From Bacteroidales bacterium (GTDB lineage: Bacteria; Bacteroidota; Bacteroidia; Bacteroidales; UBA932), in assembly GCA_023667095.1 (NCBI GenBank), contig JAMPAT010000011.1, positions 1 to 64,000 of the forward strand: a stretch of 64,000 nucleotides of DNA, written 5' to 3'. Position numbers and translations under genes: made by a program. Positions 45,492-55,777 of this stretch are shown one piece after another. Below the pieces are notes generated by a model. That model did not search any database and was not told where the DNA came from. It saw nothing but the letters and a program-made list of their open reading frames with translations. Every line of letters begins with the position of its first letter. Positions within the stretch are counted from its first letter, which is position 1.

Positions 45492-47066
45492 ATGAAAGTC
45501 AATAATATTATAAAATTGATGGCAGCCGCTTCAGGCGTAGCTCTTCTTGCCGGATGTGTCAAGAATTTTGAGGAGTACAATGTAAATAAGCATGAGGCAA
45601 CTCCGGAGCAGGCAGCAGCCGTGCTCTCAGGATCATTGTTTCAGCAGATACAGAGAACGGTAATCCTCTACCGTGACGGAACCGGTACCCTTGACTCAGA
45701 CTATCAGGTGTCATATAACCTTTGTGCTGACACATGGGCAGGATATACAGCCCCGACACTTGGAGATGGCCGCAACAACGGCAGCTTCTATATAAACGAC
45801 AACTGGGCAAGGTCGCTTTGGGTAAACAAATATTCCAAGTCAATGAATGCGTATTCAAGGCTGGAATCCATCATGGCTGATGCACCGGATTCAAAGATTA
45901 CTGCTATCGCAGATATTATGAAGGTCGCTGCCATGCACCAGGTAACGGATTACTATGGCCCGGCTCCATACAGCAAGGTCGGAACTTCACTTACTCCTGA
46001 CTATGATTCGCAGGAATCCATATATCGCCAGATGCTTTCAGAACTTGACGAAGCTATAGATGAACTTGAAGTTTATTCTGTGGCCAATCCAGGTGCCAAG
46101 ATTCTCGAGGACTATGACCTTGTCTATGGAGGTGACCCTTCCATGTGGATAAGATTTGCAAATACGCTGCGTCTCCGTCTTGCAATGCGTGTCGTCTATG
46201 CAGACCCGGAACTTGCACAGGAGGAGGCAGAGAAGTCCTTGTCTGATTCATTCGGACTGATTGACAGCAATTCATCAAACGCGATTGTTTCAGGTGTCAG
46301 CCATCACCCTATCTATGAAATCAATGTCAACTTCAATGACGCAGACGCTCAGATAGGAGCCTCGATGGACTGCTATCTCAACGGATATAATGACCCTCGC
46401 AAGTTCCTGATTGCAAAGCCTGCAAAAGATGGTGAACTCCATGGAGTGAGAAACGGTATCCACAACACCAACTGGACTCCTTACAAGAATACGGCAGCAA
46501 ATGTCTCAGCACCTAATGCGGATAATTACTCCATTGTATGGATGAATGCGGCAGAAAGCTATTTCCTCCGTGCAGAGGCCGCTCTCCGCGGCTGGAATGC
46601 AGGCGGTTCTGCAAAGGACTTCTATGAAGCCGGAGTACGTACTTCATTCGAGGAATGGGGCGCTTCCGGTGTGGATGCATATCTCCAGGACAATACGTCT
46701 GTCCCTGCAGCATTCGTTGATGTTGTAGGCAATGCAAATGCATCTGCCCCTTCCTCCATAACAATTGCCTACAACGATGCGGATGATTTCGAGACAAACC
46801 TTGAAAGGATAATGACCCAGAAATGGATTGCGCTCTTCCCTAACGGATGCGAAGCCTGGGCAGAGTATCGCCGTACACGTTATCCTAAGCTTGTCACTCC
46901 TGCAAACAACGACAGCAACGGTGAAGTGAACACAGACCTGCAGATCCGCCGCGTGCCTTATCCTATCAGCGAGCAGTCAGAGAATGCAAAAGGCCTTTCT
47001 ACTGGACTTTCTGCACTTGGTGGACTTGACAATGCCGGGACAAAGCTCTGGTGGGACAAGAAATAA
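45492..47066 (+). CDS. SusD/RagB-family glycan-binding lipoprotein
   Basis: Lid of the SusC transporter, on the cell surface. 524 residues with lipobox LLAGC (Cys22), helical TPR-like body, and the segments YNLCADTWAGY near 75, VTDYYGPAPYSKV near 151 and QKWIALFPNGCEAWAEYRRT near 441 typical of the SusD-like group paired with such SusC proteins. Starts 14 nt after susC and ends 17 nt before the GH18 gene. Confidence 0.93.
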   Translation: MKVNNIIKLMAAASGVALLAGCVKNFEEYNVNKHEATPEQAAAVLSGSLFQQIQRTVILYRDGTGTLDSDYQVSYNLCADTWAGYTAPTLGDGRNNGSFYINDNWARSLWVNKYSKSMNAYSRLESIMADAPDSKITAIADIMKVAAMHQVTDYYGPAPYSKVGTSLTPDYDSQESIYRQMLSELDEAIDELEVYSVANPGAKILEDYDLVYGGDPSMWIRFANTLRLRLAMRVVYADPELAQEEAEKSLSDSFGLIDSNSSNAIVSGVSHHPIYEINVNFNDADAQIGASMDCYLNGYNDPRKFLIAKPAKDGELHGVRNGIHNTNWTPYKNTAANVSAPNADNYSIVWMNAAESYFLRAEAALRGWNAGGSAKDFYEAGVRTSFEEWGASGVDAYLQDNTSVPAAFVDVVGNANASAPSSITIAYNDADDFETNLERIMTQKWIALFPNGCEAWAEYRRTRYPKLVTPANNDSNGEVNTDLQIRRVPYPISEQSENAKGLSTGLSALGGLDNAGTKLWWDKK

Positions 47067-47083
47067 ACTAAAAACAAAGAGTA

Positions 47084-48142
47084 ATGAAAAAGACAATATA
47101 TACATTTTCAATTGCTGCAGCTATTCTTGTCAGCTGTACGAAGGAGGAGGCCCTTGTAATCCAGAAGGTCCCTTCACCTGGGGATGAACTGTTTGACGAG
47201 CAGTACTACCAGAATCTGCGCGACTGGAAGAACAGCGACCATATCCGCACATACGTATATTATGCAGCCTGGGCACCGCTTGAGGGAGCATCAAGCATGT
47301 ACAAGGAGCCTACAACAATGGCCGAGAGGTTTATAGGGCTTCCGGACAGCCTTGATATAGTCAATCTCTGGATGGGAATCCCTTCAGCTGACCCTGCAGA
47401 TGAATACGAGTATTCTCCTGTCGCCGCAGCAGACATGAAATATTGCCAGGAGAAAAAGGGTACACGCTTTGTCATGCACGCTGATGCATCGCACTACAGG
47501 CATCAGTTTACTGTCAACGGCAAGGACTATGACCTTAGCCAGGACCGAAGCGAAGAGGCAATCTGCGCATACGCTGACTATAATGCCCAGCAGGTTCTTC
47601 ATTTCGGCCTTGACGGAATCGACTATGACTTCGAGGGATGGAGTGCAGCAGACATGACAGTGGCAATCAGGCAGAGCGCGAAATATTTCGGGTCTCAGGC
47701 TGAAACTGAGGAAGGCAGGAAGATGCTGAACATCATCGACTATTTCAACGGAGCACCGAGTGAGGATGTAGAGCCGTATGTAAGCTTTATTGTCCGCCAG
47801 GCATACAGCCAGCAGATCGGGAACCGCTATACAGGCCTGGTTCGTCCTTCATGGCTTCCTGCAGAAAAATATATAATCTGCGAGCAGTGGAACCAGGGAA
47901 ACAATCGCTTCAACGGTGGATACGTCCCTTACCGTGGCTACAACAACGAGACACTGATGACATATGATGAAAGCGGAAACTATGTCCAGATGGCTTCACT
48001 TGAGGCATACGCACGTTTCTGCAGCGACGGAAATGCCGGAGGCTTCGGAGCATACTACATTGACTCAGACTATTTCTTCAGCAAAGGCCCTTACTGGAAC
48101 CTTCGCAGATGTATCCAGATAGGAACACCGTCAATTCATTAA
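47084..48142 (+). CDS. GH18 endo-beta-N-acetylglucosaminidase-like lipoprotein
   Basis: 352 residues; lipobox ILVSC with Cys near residue 18, so probably surface exposed. The GH18 signature DxxDxDxE is complete as D177-GID-YDF-E184 in LDGIDYDFEGW, which means the acid/base E184 is present and the protein may be an active enzyme rather than a binding protein. Position directly after susC-susD matches the arrangement of the known Bacteroides N-glycan endoglycosidase loci, where the GH18 cuts the chitobiose core. Chitinase activity is an alternative, but no chitin-binding module is seen. Confidence 0.85.
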   Translation: MKKTIYTFSIAAAILVSCTKEEALVIQKVPSPGDELFDEQYYQNLRDWKNSDHIRTYVYYAAWAPLEGASSMYKEPTTMAERFIGLPDSLDIVNLWMGIPSADPADEYEYSPVAAADMKYCQEKKGTRFVMHADASHYRHQFTVNGKDYDLSQDRSEEAICAYADYNAQQVLHFGLDGIDYDFEGWSAADMTVAIRQSAKYFGSQAETEEGRKMLNIIDYFNGAPSEDVEPYVSFIVRQAYSQQIGNRYTGLVRPSWLPAEKYIICEQWNQGNNRFNGGYVPYRGYNNETLMTYDESGNYVQMASLEAYARFCSDGNAGGFGAYYIDSDYFFSKGPYWNLRRCIQIGTPSIH

Positions 48143-48157
48143 TAAACAGGAGATATC

Positions 48158-49372
48158 ATGAATAAATATATCAAAACAGGAATAATGGTTGCGCTTGCAT
48201 CGTTTCTTGCAGGATGCACCGAGGGTGACAAGTTCAATCCCGACAGGGAGATTGTCATTATTTCCGGTACCGATGACAGCCCGCTGATCAAGGTGGATTC
48301 GGATACTTACGGTCTGACTGTCTCTGCTACTGGAAAGGCAAAGGAGGACGTCACTGTCTACCTTAAATATGACAAGTCTGCCGTTGATACCTACAATGCT
48401 GCCAACAAGACCAATTACCAGGCAGTGCCGGAAAGCGCAATCTCGCTTGACAGCGACCATGTTGTCATCAGCAAGGGACAGGCTTCCTCCGAAATCAACA
48501 ACCTGACAATTGTCAACCATGACTTTGTCGAGGAAGGATATATCTATGTGGTTCCCCTTGTCATCAGCGACGTGAAGGGAGGCGGATTCGAGATTCTCGA
48601 GTCGTCACGCTCAATACTTCTCAGGCCGACAAATGAATTCACGTTCAACGCCCTTGACATTGCTACAGCAGATATGTCGAGCAACTATATCTTCCCGGAC
48701 GAGAAGGCGATAAGCCTTTCGACCTATACATACGAGATAAAGTTCTATGCATACTCCCTGAAAGATACCGGTACAGATGCAATCTGCCGCCTGTGTGCAT
48801 GGGAGGCAAAGGATGAAGGGAAGGCCAATATGCTCCGTTTCGGTGAAAACGGCAATCCAGGACATTCGCTCCAGCTCGTATCTCCTGCCGGCAACATCAT
48901 CTCCAACACATTGTTTGACCCTGGCAGATGGTATATGCTTTCACTCGTATATGACGGAAGCACAATGACAATGTATGTGGATGGAGTGCCTGAGCAGACC
49001 AAGGGAACCGGTGACGGAAGCACAGTCTTCCAGAGGTTTGAAATGGGAATGTCATGGGGAGGATATACAACCCGCCAGCTTTTCAGTGGACGTATTGCCG
49101 AAATGCGCGTTTGGGACCGTGCCCTTTCCGTAAGCGAGATGAAAGAGGGGATATGCAATGTCCCTAAGGATTCCGACGGACTTCTTGCATACTGGAAATT
49201 CAATGAGGGCGAGGGCCATATCTTCCATGATGCAACCGGCAACGGCTATGATATGGACTGGTCAGATACATCAAGGGATGTATCCGAGAACGGTGTGATG
49301 GTTCCATTGGACAAAGGCTCCATTGCTGAGGGCCGTTGGGTATTTGACGAGATTAACAAGTGCAGAAACTAA
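48158..49372 (+). CDS. DUF1735-LamG surface lipoprotein, first
   Basis: 404 residues; lipobox FLAGC (Cys20). A DUF1735 beta-sandwich (about 25-150, VYLKYDKSAVDTYNAANKTN near 65) is followed by a concanavalin-like LamG/DUF4983 domain (about 165-400, LLAYWKFNEGEGHIFHDATG). The second half closely resembles that of the next gene. Proteins of this type next to GH18 genes are glycan-binding surface proteins. The GH18 gene is 15 nt upstream. Confidence 0.85.
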   Translation: MNKYIKTGIMVALASFLAGCTEGDKFNPDREIVIISGTDDSPLIKVDSDTYGLTVSATGKAKEDVTVYLKYDKSAVDTYNAANKTNYQAVPESAISLDSDHVVISKGQASSEINNLTIVNHDFVEEGYIYVVPLVISDVKGGGFEILESSRSILLRPTNEFTFNALDIATADMSSNYIFPDEKAISLSTYTYEIKFYAYSLKDTGTDAICRLCAWEAKDEGKANMLRFGENGNPGHSLQLVSPAGNIISNTLFDPGRWYMLSLVYDGSTMTMYVDGVPEQTKGTGDGSTVFQRFEMGMSWGGYTTRQLFSGRIAEMRVWDRALSVSEMKEGICNVPKDSDGLLAYWKFNEGEGHIFHDATGNGYDMDWSDTSRDVSENGVMVPLDKGSIAEGRWVFDEINKCRN

Positions 49373-49377
49373 ACGTT

Positions 49378-51096
49378 ATGAAGAATACATTGAAATATTT
49401 CCTTGTCCTTGCCGTGGCTGCGGTTTCTGCACTTTCGTGCAAGGACGAGCTTATCCCTTCAAAGGATACTTACGCTGACTATAAGGGCGTTGTAGGGGAT
49501 TTTGCATATATCGTAGGAGGTACAATGTCTGAATATGATGCGGTAACCGCAGAGATTCAGCACACACCAATAGGTGAAATCGGCACTTTGGAGAAAAATT
49601 TCACTGTGGCCTTGACCAAGGCACAGCCAGAGGATGTTACTGTAACTGTAGATGTAGACAACACATCGCTCACAGGAATAAATTCAGCCTTCCCTGAAGG
49701 CGTACTCAAATTCAATGGCTCGGTGACCATCCCTGCCGGAGAACTCCAGGCTGAGGTCGCGGTTACGGCTGACAATTCGGATTTCCCTAAGCTGGTGGAC
49801 CCTCAGTACATGGCTGTATTCCGTATCGCTGATGTGACAGGAGGTGTCAAGGTCAGCACAAATTCCAACAAGGCTGTCCTTTATGCAACAGTGGAGACAA
49901 TTGACCCTGCTGACAATGTAGTCTCGATTGCGGGGAATACGGTTACATTCAATGTTACCAACTATACCGATACTCAGAGGGGCGACAATATCAGCACGTC
50001 AATTGCCGTGACAGGTACAGACGAGGCGTTCCAGCAGTTTGATGTGACATTTGCGGTGGACAACAGCCTGATTGCTGCCTACAATGAGGAGAACGGGACT
50101 TCGTACGTGGCGGTGCCTGACGGAATCGTCTCCATTGTGAATGCAACCATGGCCAAGGATGCCAAGTCTGCATCAGGAAGTGTCTCAATCAGCAATGATG
50201 ACCGTGCACAGCTTACAGATGCCAACGGCTATCTGGTTCCTGTAAGGATTGACGATGTGGCAGATGCTACGCTCAGCAGCAATTCAGGGGTTGTATGGAT
50301 TGTCATCAAGGTGGTGAATTTCGACACGCCTTCCAATATGTTCTCTGCCCTCTATCTCGGTGACTACAACATGGCTACATGGTATAAGTTCCCTCAGGGC
50401 CTGAGTCTGTCCAACGGATATACATACGTTTTCCATGTCTTTATAGATGAAATTACTGCCCATTCGCGTATCGGCAACTTTGCCGATGCAAACGAGGGAT
50501 GGATCAATATGCTCCGTTATGGCGAGAGAGGAAACAACGATACACGCCTTGAATGGTGGGTCGGGCCTGGCAGCTGCAGGAAGAAACTGTATGCAAAGGC
50601 TATCGAGGCCCAGAAATGGTATCAGTATGCACTTGTATATGACAAGAACAGCTACAAGTTCTATCTTGAAGGTGAACTTGTGGACGAGGTTACGCTTACT
50701 GATGATGAGAAGGCCATTCTCCAGGCAGCTCCTCCAGTCTTCCAGGCAATTGAATTCAACTCGTCATGGGTTGCCGGCTACCGTCCAGGCAATGAGTTCC
50801 ATGGGCGTTTCTGGAACTTCAGCGTATGGCAGACTGCCCTGGATGCAGATGACATCAGCCAATGCTACAGGGGAATGACTCCAGCCTATCAGAACTATAT
50901 GAACTGGTACGGAGCATATTGGGCATTTGACGATGTCTATGGATATGTTGTTAAGCAGACTGCAGGAAAGACAATGGGGGACATTGATTTCTCAAGGACC
51001 ACCCGTGTGGAGGATGAAGGACGCGGAACATACGAGGATGCCGATGTCAGCCAGTATATACAGTGGAAGACGGATGAATTCAACAGGTTTGAATAG
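49378..51096 (+). CDS. DUF1735-LamG surface lipoprotein, second
   Basis: 572 residues from the ATG at 49378, lipobox SALSC (Cys21). Two DUF1735-like beta-sandwiches (about 40-165 and 175-305, both with the N-terminal TYADYKG/VTFNVTN-type strands and AAYNEENGTSYVAVPDG near 230), then a LamG-like domain (about 310-555, RIGNFADANEGWINMLRYGE). It is longer than the preceding protein by one DUF1735 repeat. No catalytic motif is visible; predicted surface glycan binding. A strong terminator follows. Confidence 0.83.
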   Translation: MKNTLKYFLVLAVAAVSALSCKDELIPSKDTYADYKGVVGDFAYIVGGTMSEYDAVTAEIQHTPIGEIGTLEKNFTVALTKAQPEDVTVTVDVDNTSLTGINSAFPEGVLKFNGSVTIPAGELQAEVAVTADNSDFPKLVDPQYMAVFRIADVTGGVKVSTNSNKAVLYATVETIDPADNVVSIAGNTVTFNVTNYTDTQRGDNISTSIAVTGTDEAFQQFDVTFAVDNSLIAAYNEENGTSYVAVPDGIVSIVNATMAKDAKSASGSVSISNDDRAQLTDANGYLVPVRIDDVADATLSSNSGVVWIVIKVVNFDTPSNMFSALYLGDYNMATWYKFPQGLSLSNGYTYVFHVFIDEITAHSRIGNFADANEGWINMLRYGERGNNDTRLEWWVGPGSCRKKLYAKAIEAQKWYQYALVYDKNSYKFYLEGELVDEVTLTDDEKAILQAAPPVFQAIEFNSSWVAGYRPGNEFHGRFWNFSVWQTALDADDISQCYRGMTPAYQNYMNWYGAYWAFDDVYGYVVKQTAGKTMGDIDFSRTTRVEDEGRGTYEDADVSQYIQWKTDEFNRFE

Positions 51097-51142
51097 CGGC
51101 TTTTGCCTCTGATGTATGACATCGGACGGTAAATATGGAGAG

Positions 51143-51181
51143 GAGACCGATGCAGAAACATTGTACCGGTCTCTTTTTTTG
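51143..51181 (+). terminator. Terminator of the susC operon
   Basis: Stem GAGACCG (51143-51149) with CGGTCTC (51167-51173), 17-nt loop, then seven T at 51174-51180. Confidence 0.8.
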
Positions 51182-51182
51182 T

Positions 51183-51190
51183 TAAATTTG
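51183..51190 (+). promoter_or_regulatory. Putative promoter of the LacI-type gene
   Basis: TAAATTTG matches TAnnTTTG directly after the terminator, so the regulator gene is likely transcribed on its own. It gives a leader of about 110 nt. Confidence 0.45.
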
Positions 51191-51308
51191 TCTTGTTTTT
51201 GACGGTATCCAGGCCTGGCAGAGATGGCTTTGGATTACATTGAGACAGCAATTGCAAGGATTACAGCAGTTTCCGTGGCAATTCTGCCGGAAATGGAAAA
51301 GATGCGTT

Positions 51309-52343
51309 ATGACAAAGGGTGCAAAGAATGTTACTATAAAGGATATTGCGGCTGAAGCCGGAGTATCAATTGCCTTGGTCTCTTTTGTTATGAACAACAG
51401 GACGGAGGCGGACGGCAAGAGAAAGTACCGTGTGAGCGAGACTACAAGGGACAAGATACTTGAAGTAGCAAGGAGGCTTGAATATCAGCCTAATCCTGCT
51501 GCCAGGACATTGAGAAAAGGAAAGTCGAAGGTCATAGGGGCCGTGTTTTCCGATATATCGAATGTGTTCTATGGCGAGATTGCAAGGGAGATGGAGGAAC
51601 TTGCCTTCAGACATGGCTATACAGTCCTGATAGGAAGTACAGATGAATCTCCGGAAAAGCTGGACAATATCGTCCGCTCTTTCATTGACAAGGGGGTGGA
51701 CGGTTTCATTGTTGTCCCGTGTGAGGGTTCGGAAAAAAGCATATTGCATATCCTTAGAAGCAATATACCGCTTGTGTTCCTTGACAGGAAGAACATGGAT
51801 TTTCCTGCGCCAAAGGTTGTTCTTAACAATGTAGATGCGATGCGTAACGCTGTCATGCTCCTTGAGGAGAAGGGGGCACGCAACATAGAGATGCTTTCAT
51901 TTACCATGAGGGTGTCGAGCATCATGGAACGTGAGGACGGTTTTGTCTCCAGGATGCGCGAACTCGGGGCGGATGACAGGGATATACGCATCCATAGGAT
52001 ACCTTTCCACAATCAGATGGACCTTGTCCGCAAGGTCATAGCCGACATTTGTACGCGGGATGTTGACGGGCTTGTGTTTGCAACCAACTATCTTGCAATC
52101 TCCAGCATCAAGGTACTCAATGCAATGGGGGTAAGGCTGCAGGAGGATATCAAGGTCATCGGATTCGACAATTCAGATGTATATGAACTTTTTAACCCTC
52201 CTATACCGTATGTGCGCCAGCCTATACCGTCAATGTGCCGCATTTCCATGGACTACATCTTCAGGCTTATAGAGGGGGAGATGCCCCAGGAGAGCAAAAT
52301 CATGACACTTGACAGCGAGACGGTGCTTTCACCGGCCTTTTGA
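51309..52343 (+). CDS. LacI/GalR-family transcription regulator
   Basis: 344 residues from the ATG at 51309 (MTKGAKNVTIKDIAAEAGVS), with a helix-turn-helix near 8-27 and the hinge ARTLRKGKSKVIGAVFSDIS near 60-80. The rest is a periplasmic-binding-protein-like effector domain (FIVVPCEGSEKSI, VIGFDNSDVYELFNPPIPYVRQP), which normally binds a sugar. The frame is open upstream to 51240 but the family start is the one chosen. Its position at the 3' end of the locus suggests local control. LacI regulators are less usual for Bacteroidetes glycan loci than hybrid two-component or ECF-sigma systems. Confidence 0.9.
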   Translation: MTKGAKNVTIKDIAAEAGVSIALVSFVMNNRTEADGKRKYRVSETTRDKILEVARRLEYQPNPAARTLRKGKSKVIGAVFSDISNVFYGEIAREMEELAFRHGYTVLIGSTDESPEKLDNIVRSFIDKGVDGFIVVPCEGSEKSILHILRSNIPLVFLDRKNMDFPAPKVVLNNVDAMRNAVMLLEEKGARNIEMLSFTMRVSSIMEREDGFVSRMRELGADDRDIRIHRIPFHNQMDLVRKVIADICTRDVDGLVFATNYLAISSIKVLNAMGVRLQEDIKVIGFDNSDVYELFNPPIPYVRQPIPSMCRISMDYIFRLIEGEMPQESKIMTLDSETVLSPAF

Positions 52344-52378
52344 CCGGACATTTTGTCAGCCATGTTTTTCCGAAGACT

Positions 52379-52409
52379 TTTGTTTTCAATATATTTCTGA
52401 CTATATTTG
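52379..52409 (+). promoter_or_regulatory. Promoter of secA
   Basis: TTTG at 52379-52382 and TATATTTG at 52402-52409, spaced 19 bp, the best consensus promoter in the window; leader of about 70 nt. Confidence 0.7.
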
Positions 52410-52484
52410 CAGGTTGCAACGCTATGGCACGGAAAATGTCAATGTGCGGCGCCTGTTAATTTTATAATGAAATCCAAAACGATT

Positions 52485-55400
52485 ATGTCATTTACAGATA
52501 TTTTCAAGAAGCTTTTTGGCTCAAAGGCCGAGCGTGACTACAAGCAGATCAAGCCTATCCTGGACAAGGTACTTGCTGCATATGAGGGGATTGACAAGCT
52601 TTCTGACGATGAGCTGAGGGCCAAGTCAGAGGAACTGAAAGCTGTCATCAGGGAGAGGATCGCTTCTGACGAGGCGAGGATAGCCTCCATAAAGGAGGAA
52701 CTGGAGAAGGACCTTCCCCTTGACCAGAAGGAGTCGCTGGCATCCGAATCCGACAAGCTTGTGAAGAAAGTGGACGAAGAGATAGAGGCTGTATTGAATG
52801 AAATTCTTCCTGAGGCGTTTGCCGTGATGAAATCCACTGCAAGGAGATTCAAGGAGAATGAGACCATAACGGTCAATGCGACTGACTTTGACCGCGACCT
52901 TGCTGCCACAAGGGACTTCGTGGAGATTGACGGGGACAAGGCAATATGGCATAACCGCTGGATGGCAGGCGGTAACGAGATTGTATGGGACATGGTGCAC
53001 TATGATGTGCAGCTGATCGGAGGTATCGTCCTTCACCAGGGAAAGATTTCGGAGATGGCGACAGGAGAGGGAAAGACCCTTGTGGCTACCCTTCCCGTAT
53101 TTCTCAATGCATTGGCAGGCAAGGGAGTACATGTGGTTACTGTGAATGACTACCTGTCAAAGCGCGACTCGGAGTGGATGGGTCCACTCTATATGTTCCA
53201 CGGACTTTCAGTCGACTGCATAGACAAGCACCAGCCGAACAGCGATGCCCGCAAGAAGGCATACGCCTGCAATATCACTTTTGGAACCAACAATGAATTC
53301 GGCTTCGACTATCTGCGTGACAATATGGCGGTGTCGCAGAATGACCTTGTGCAGCGCAAGCATCATTTTGCCATTGTCGATGAGGTTGACTCAGTGCTGA
53401 TTGACGATGCACGTACACCTCTCATCATATCCGGACCAGTCCCAAGGGGTGATGACCAGCAGTTCATGGAGTTCAAACCTTATGTGGAGAGACTTGTAAA
53501 CAGCCAGAAGGCCTTGATAACAACTACATTGAACGAGGCAAAGAAACTCATTGCCGCGGGTGATGAGAAAGAGGGCGGAAAGCTTCTTCTCCGTGTCTAC
53601 AAGGGACTTCCGAAATACAAGCCGCTTATCAAATATCTGAGCGAGCCTGGCATCAAGCAGCTTCTCCAGAAGACAGAGAACTACTATATCCAGGACAATG
53701 AGCGCGAGATGCCTGTCGTGACTGACCCGCTTTACTTTGTCATAAACGAGAAGCAGCATTCGGTTGACATGACTGACAATGGACATGACCTGCTTTCCGG
53801 TTCATTGGATGACCCTAAGTTCTTCATCCTTCCGGATGTAGGATCTGCCGTGGCTGAAATTGAGAAGAGCGGTCTGTCCGAGGATGAGAAACAGGTGAAG
53901 AAGGATGAGGTCAGGGCTGACTTCGCACTCAAGTCCGAGAGGGTACATACAGTGAACCAGCTCCTCAAGGCATACGCAATGTTTGAGAAGGATGTTGACT
54001 ATGTCATCATGGACAACAAGGTGAAGATTGTCGATGAGCAGACAGGACGTATAATGGAGGGCAGACGCTGGAGCGATGGGCTGCACCAGGCTGTGGAGGC
54101 AAAGGAGAGTGTCAAGGTCGAGGCTGCGACACAGACATTTGCAACAATTACCTTGCAGAACTATTTCCGTATGTACCACAAGCTTGCCGGAATGACCGGT
54201 ACAGCAGAGACGGAGGCAGGTGAGTTCTGGTCAATATACAAGCTGGATGTAGTGGTAATCCCTACAAACAGACCGATTGCAAGGATAGACCAGAATGACC
54301 TTATATACAAGACGAAGAAGGCAAAATATGAGGCTGTAATCAACCGTGTTGTAGAATTGACAGGTGAGGGCCGTCCTGTGCTTGTCGGAACAACGGATGT
54401 CGAGACATCCGAGCTCCTGAGCAGGATGCTCAAGATGCGTGGAATACAGCATCAGGTCCTCAATGCGAAGCAGCATGCACGCGAGGCCGAGGTCGTTGCA
54501 CGTGCCGGCCAGAGCGGTACCGTCACCATTGCCACCAACATGGCAGGCCGTGGTACGGACATCAAGCTGTCGGATGAAGTGAAGAAGGCCGGCGGTCTTG
54601 CAATTATAGGTACAGAGCGTCATGACAGCCGCCGTGTTGACCGTCAGCTGCGTGGACGTGCCGGACGTCAGGGCGACCCTGGAACATCTACGTTCTATGT
54701 GTCACTTGAGGACAAGCTGATGAGGCTCTTCGGTTCCGAGAGGATTGCCGGAGTTGTGGACAAGCTCGGTATGCAGGACAATGAGGCCCTTGAGGCTCCT
54801 ATGCTTTCAAATTCAATAGAGAGGGCACAGAAGAAGGTTGAGGAGAACAACTTCGGTATCCGTAAACGTCTGCTGGAATATGATGACGTGATGAACTCCC
54901 AGAGGGAAGTAATCTATACAAGAAGGCGCAACGCACTTTCCGGAGAGAGGGTGGAGATTGATGTGATGAACGTAATGCAGGACATGGCCGCAATAATGGT
55001 CGAGAATGCAAAAGGATATGATTATGAGGCGTTTGCTGAATATGTGATGCGTTCTCTCTCTATTGACCTTGGCTTTGATGAGAAATTCTACCAGAAGGCA
55101 AAGGATGAGGAGATAGTTGACCGTCTCTTCGAAAATATGCTTGAAGTCTACAGACGCCGTATGGACACAATGGCACAGAAGGCATATCCTGTAATCAAGG
55201 AAGTCTACGAGAAGCAGGGGTCACTCTACCAGAACATTGCGATTCCAATTACTGACGGACGCAAGATGCTGACTTTGTCAATCAACCTGAAGAAGGCATA
55301 CGAGACCGAGGCCAGGGAGATAGCAAGGGCACTGAGCAAGACGATAACATTGTATCAGATTGATGAGCACTGGAAGGAGCATCTGCGTGACATGGATGAC

Positions 55401-55766
55401 CTCAAGCAGTCAGTACAGAATGCGACTTATGAGCAGAAGGACCCGCTCCTTATCTATAAGTTTGAGAGCTTCAACCTTTTCAAGACTATGCTCGAGGAGC
55501 TCAACAAGGATATCCTGTCTTTCCTCTTCAGGGCGCAGATACCTTTGAGGGATGCTTCACAGCAACGTCCTGCTCCTGCCCAGCCGCCTGTACAGCGTAA
55601 ACCGGATATGAGCCAGATGCGTACAAGCCGTACTGACCTGGTGACAAACGGGGGAGAGCAGAAAAGCAATATGCCTGTGCATGTGGACAAGACTGTAGGG
55701 CGAAACGACCCTTGTCCTTGCGGCTCCGGCAAGAAGTACAAGAACTGTCACGGAAAGGAACAATAA
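52485..55766 (+). CDS. secA: Preprotein translocase ATPase SecA
   Basis: Motor of the Sec secretion pathway. 1093 residues from the ATG at 52485 ([14 protein letters not shown]), long for SecA but usual in Bacteroidetes. Features: Walker [14 protein letters not shown] near 190-202, DEVD in [17 protein letters not shown] near 298, the preprotein-binding insert, the second motor domain with [12 protein letters not shown] near 690 and [13 protein letters not shown] near 725, and the C-terminal zinc-binding SEC-C motif [18 protein letters not shown] 26-codon upstream in-frame extension is not family-like. Confidence 0.97.
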   Translation: MSFTDIFKKLFGSKAERDYKQIKPILDKVLAAYEGIDKLSDDELRAKSEELKAVIRERIASDEARIASIKEELEKDLPLDQKESLASESDKLVKKVDEEIEAVLNEILPEAFAVMKSTARRFKENETITVNATDFDRDLAATRDFVEIDGDKAIWHNRWMAGGNEIVWDMVHYDVQLIGGIVLHQGKISEMATGEGKTLVATLPVFLNALAGKGVHVVTVNDYLSKRDSEWMGPLYMFHGLSVDCIDKHQPNSDARKKAYACNITFGTNNEFGFDYLRDNMAVSQNDLVQRKHHFAIVDEVDSVLIDDARTPLIISGPVPRGDDQQFMEFKPYVERLVNSQKALITTTLNEAKKLIAAGDEKEGGKLLLRVYKGLPKYKPLIKYLSEPGIKQLLQKTENYYIQDNEREMPVVTDPLYFVINEKQHSVDMTDNGHDLLSGSLDDPKFFILPDVGSAVAEIEKSGLSEDEKQVKKDEVRADFALKSERVHTVNQLLKAYAMFEKDVDYVIMDNKVKIVDEQTGRIMEGRRWSDGLHQAVEAKESVKVEAATQTFATITLQNYFRMYHKLAGMTGTAETEAGEFWSIYKLDVVVIPTNRPIARIDQNDLIYKTKKAKYEAVINRVVELTGEGRPVLVGTTDVETSELLSRMLKMRGIQHQVLNAKQHAREAEVVARAGQSGTVTIATNMAGRGTDIKLSDEVKKAGGLAIIGTERHDSRRVDRQLRGRAGRQGDPGTSTFYVSLEDKLMRLFGSERIAGVVDKLGMQDNEALEAPMLSNSIERAQKKVEENNFGIRKRLLEYDDVMNSQREVIYTRRRNALSGERVEIDVMNVMQDMAAIMVENAKGYDYEAFAEYVMRSLSIDLGFDEKFYQKAKDEEIVDRLFENMLEVYRRRMDTMAQKAYPVIKEVYEKQGSLYQNIAIPITDGRKMLTLSINLKKAYETEAREIARALSKTITLYQIDEHWKEHLRDMDDLKQSVQNATYEQKDPLLIYKFESFNLFKTMLEELNKDILSFLFRAQIPLRDASQQRPAPAQPPVQRKPDMSQMRTSRTDLVTNGGEQKSNMPVHVDKTVGRNDPCPCGSGKKYKNCHGKEQ

Positions 55767-55777
55767 AGGAATATGGC

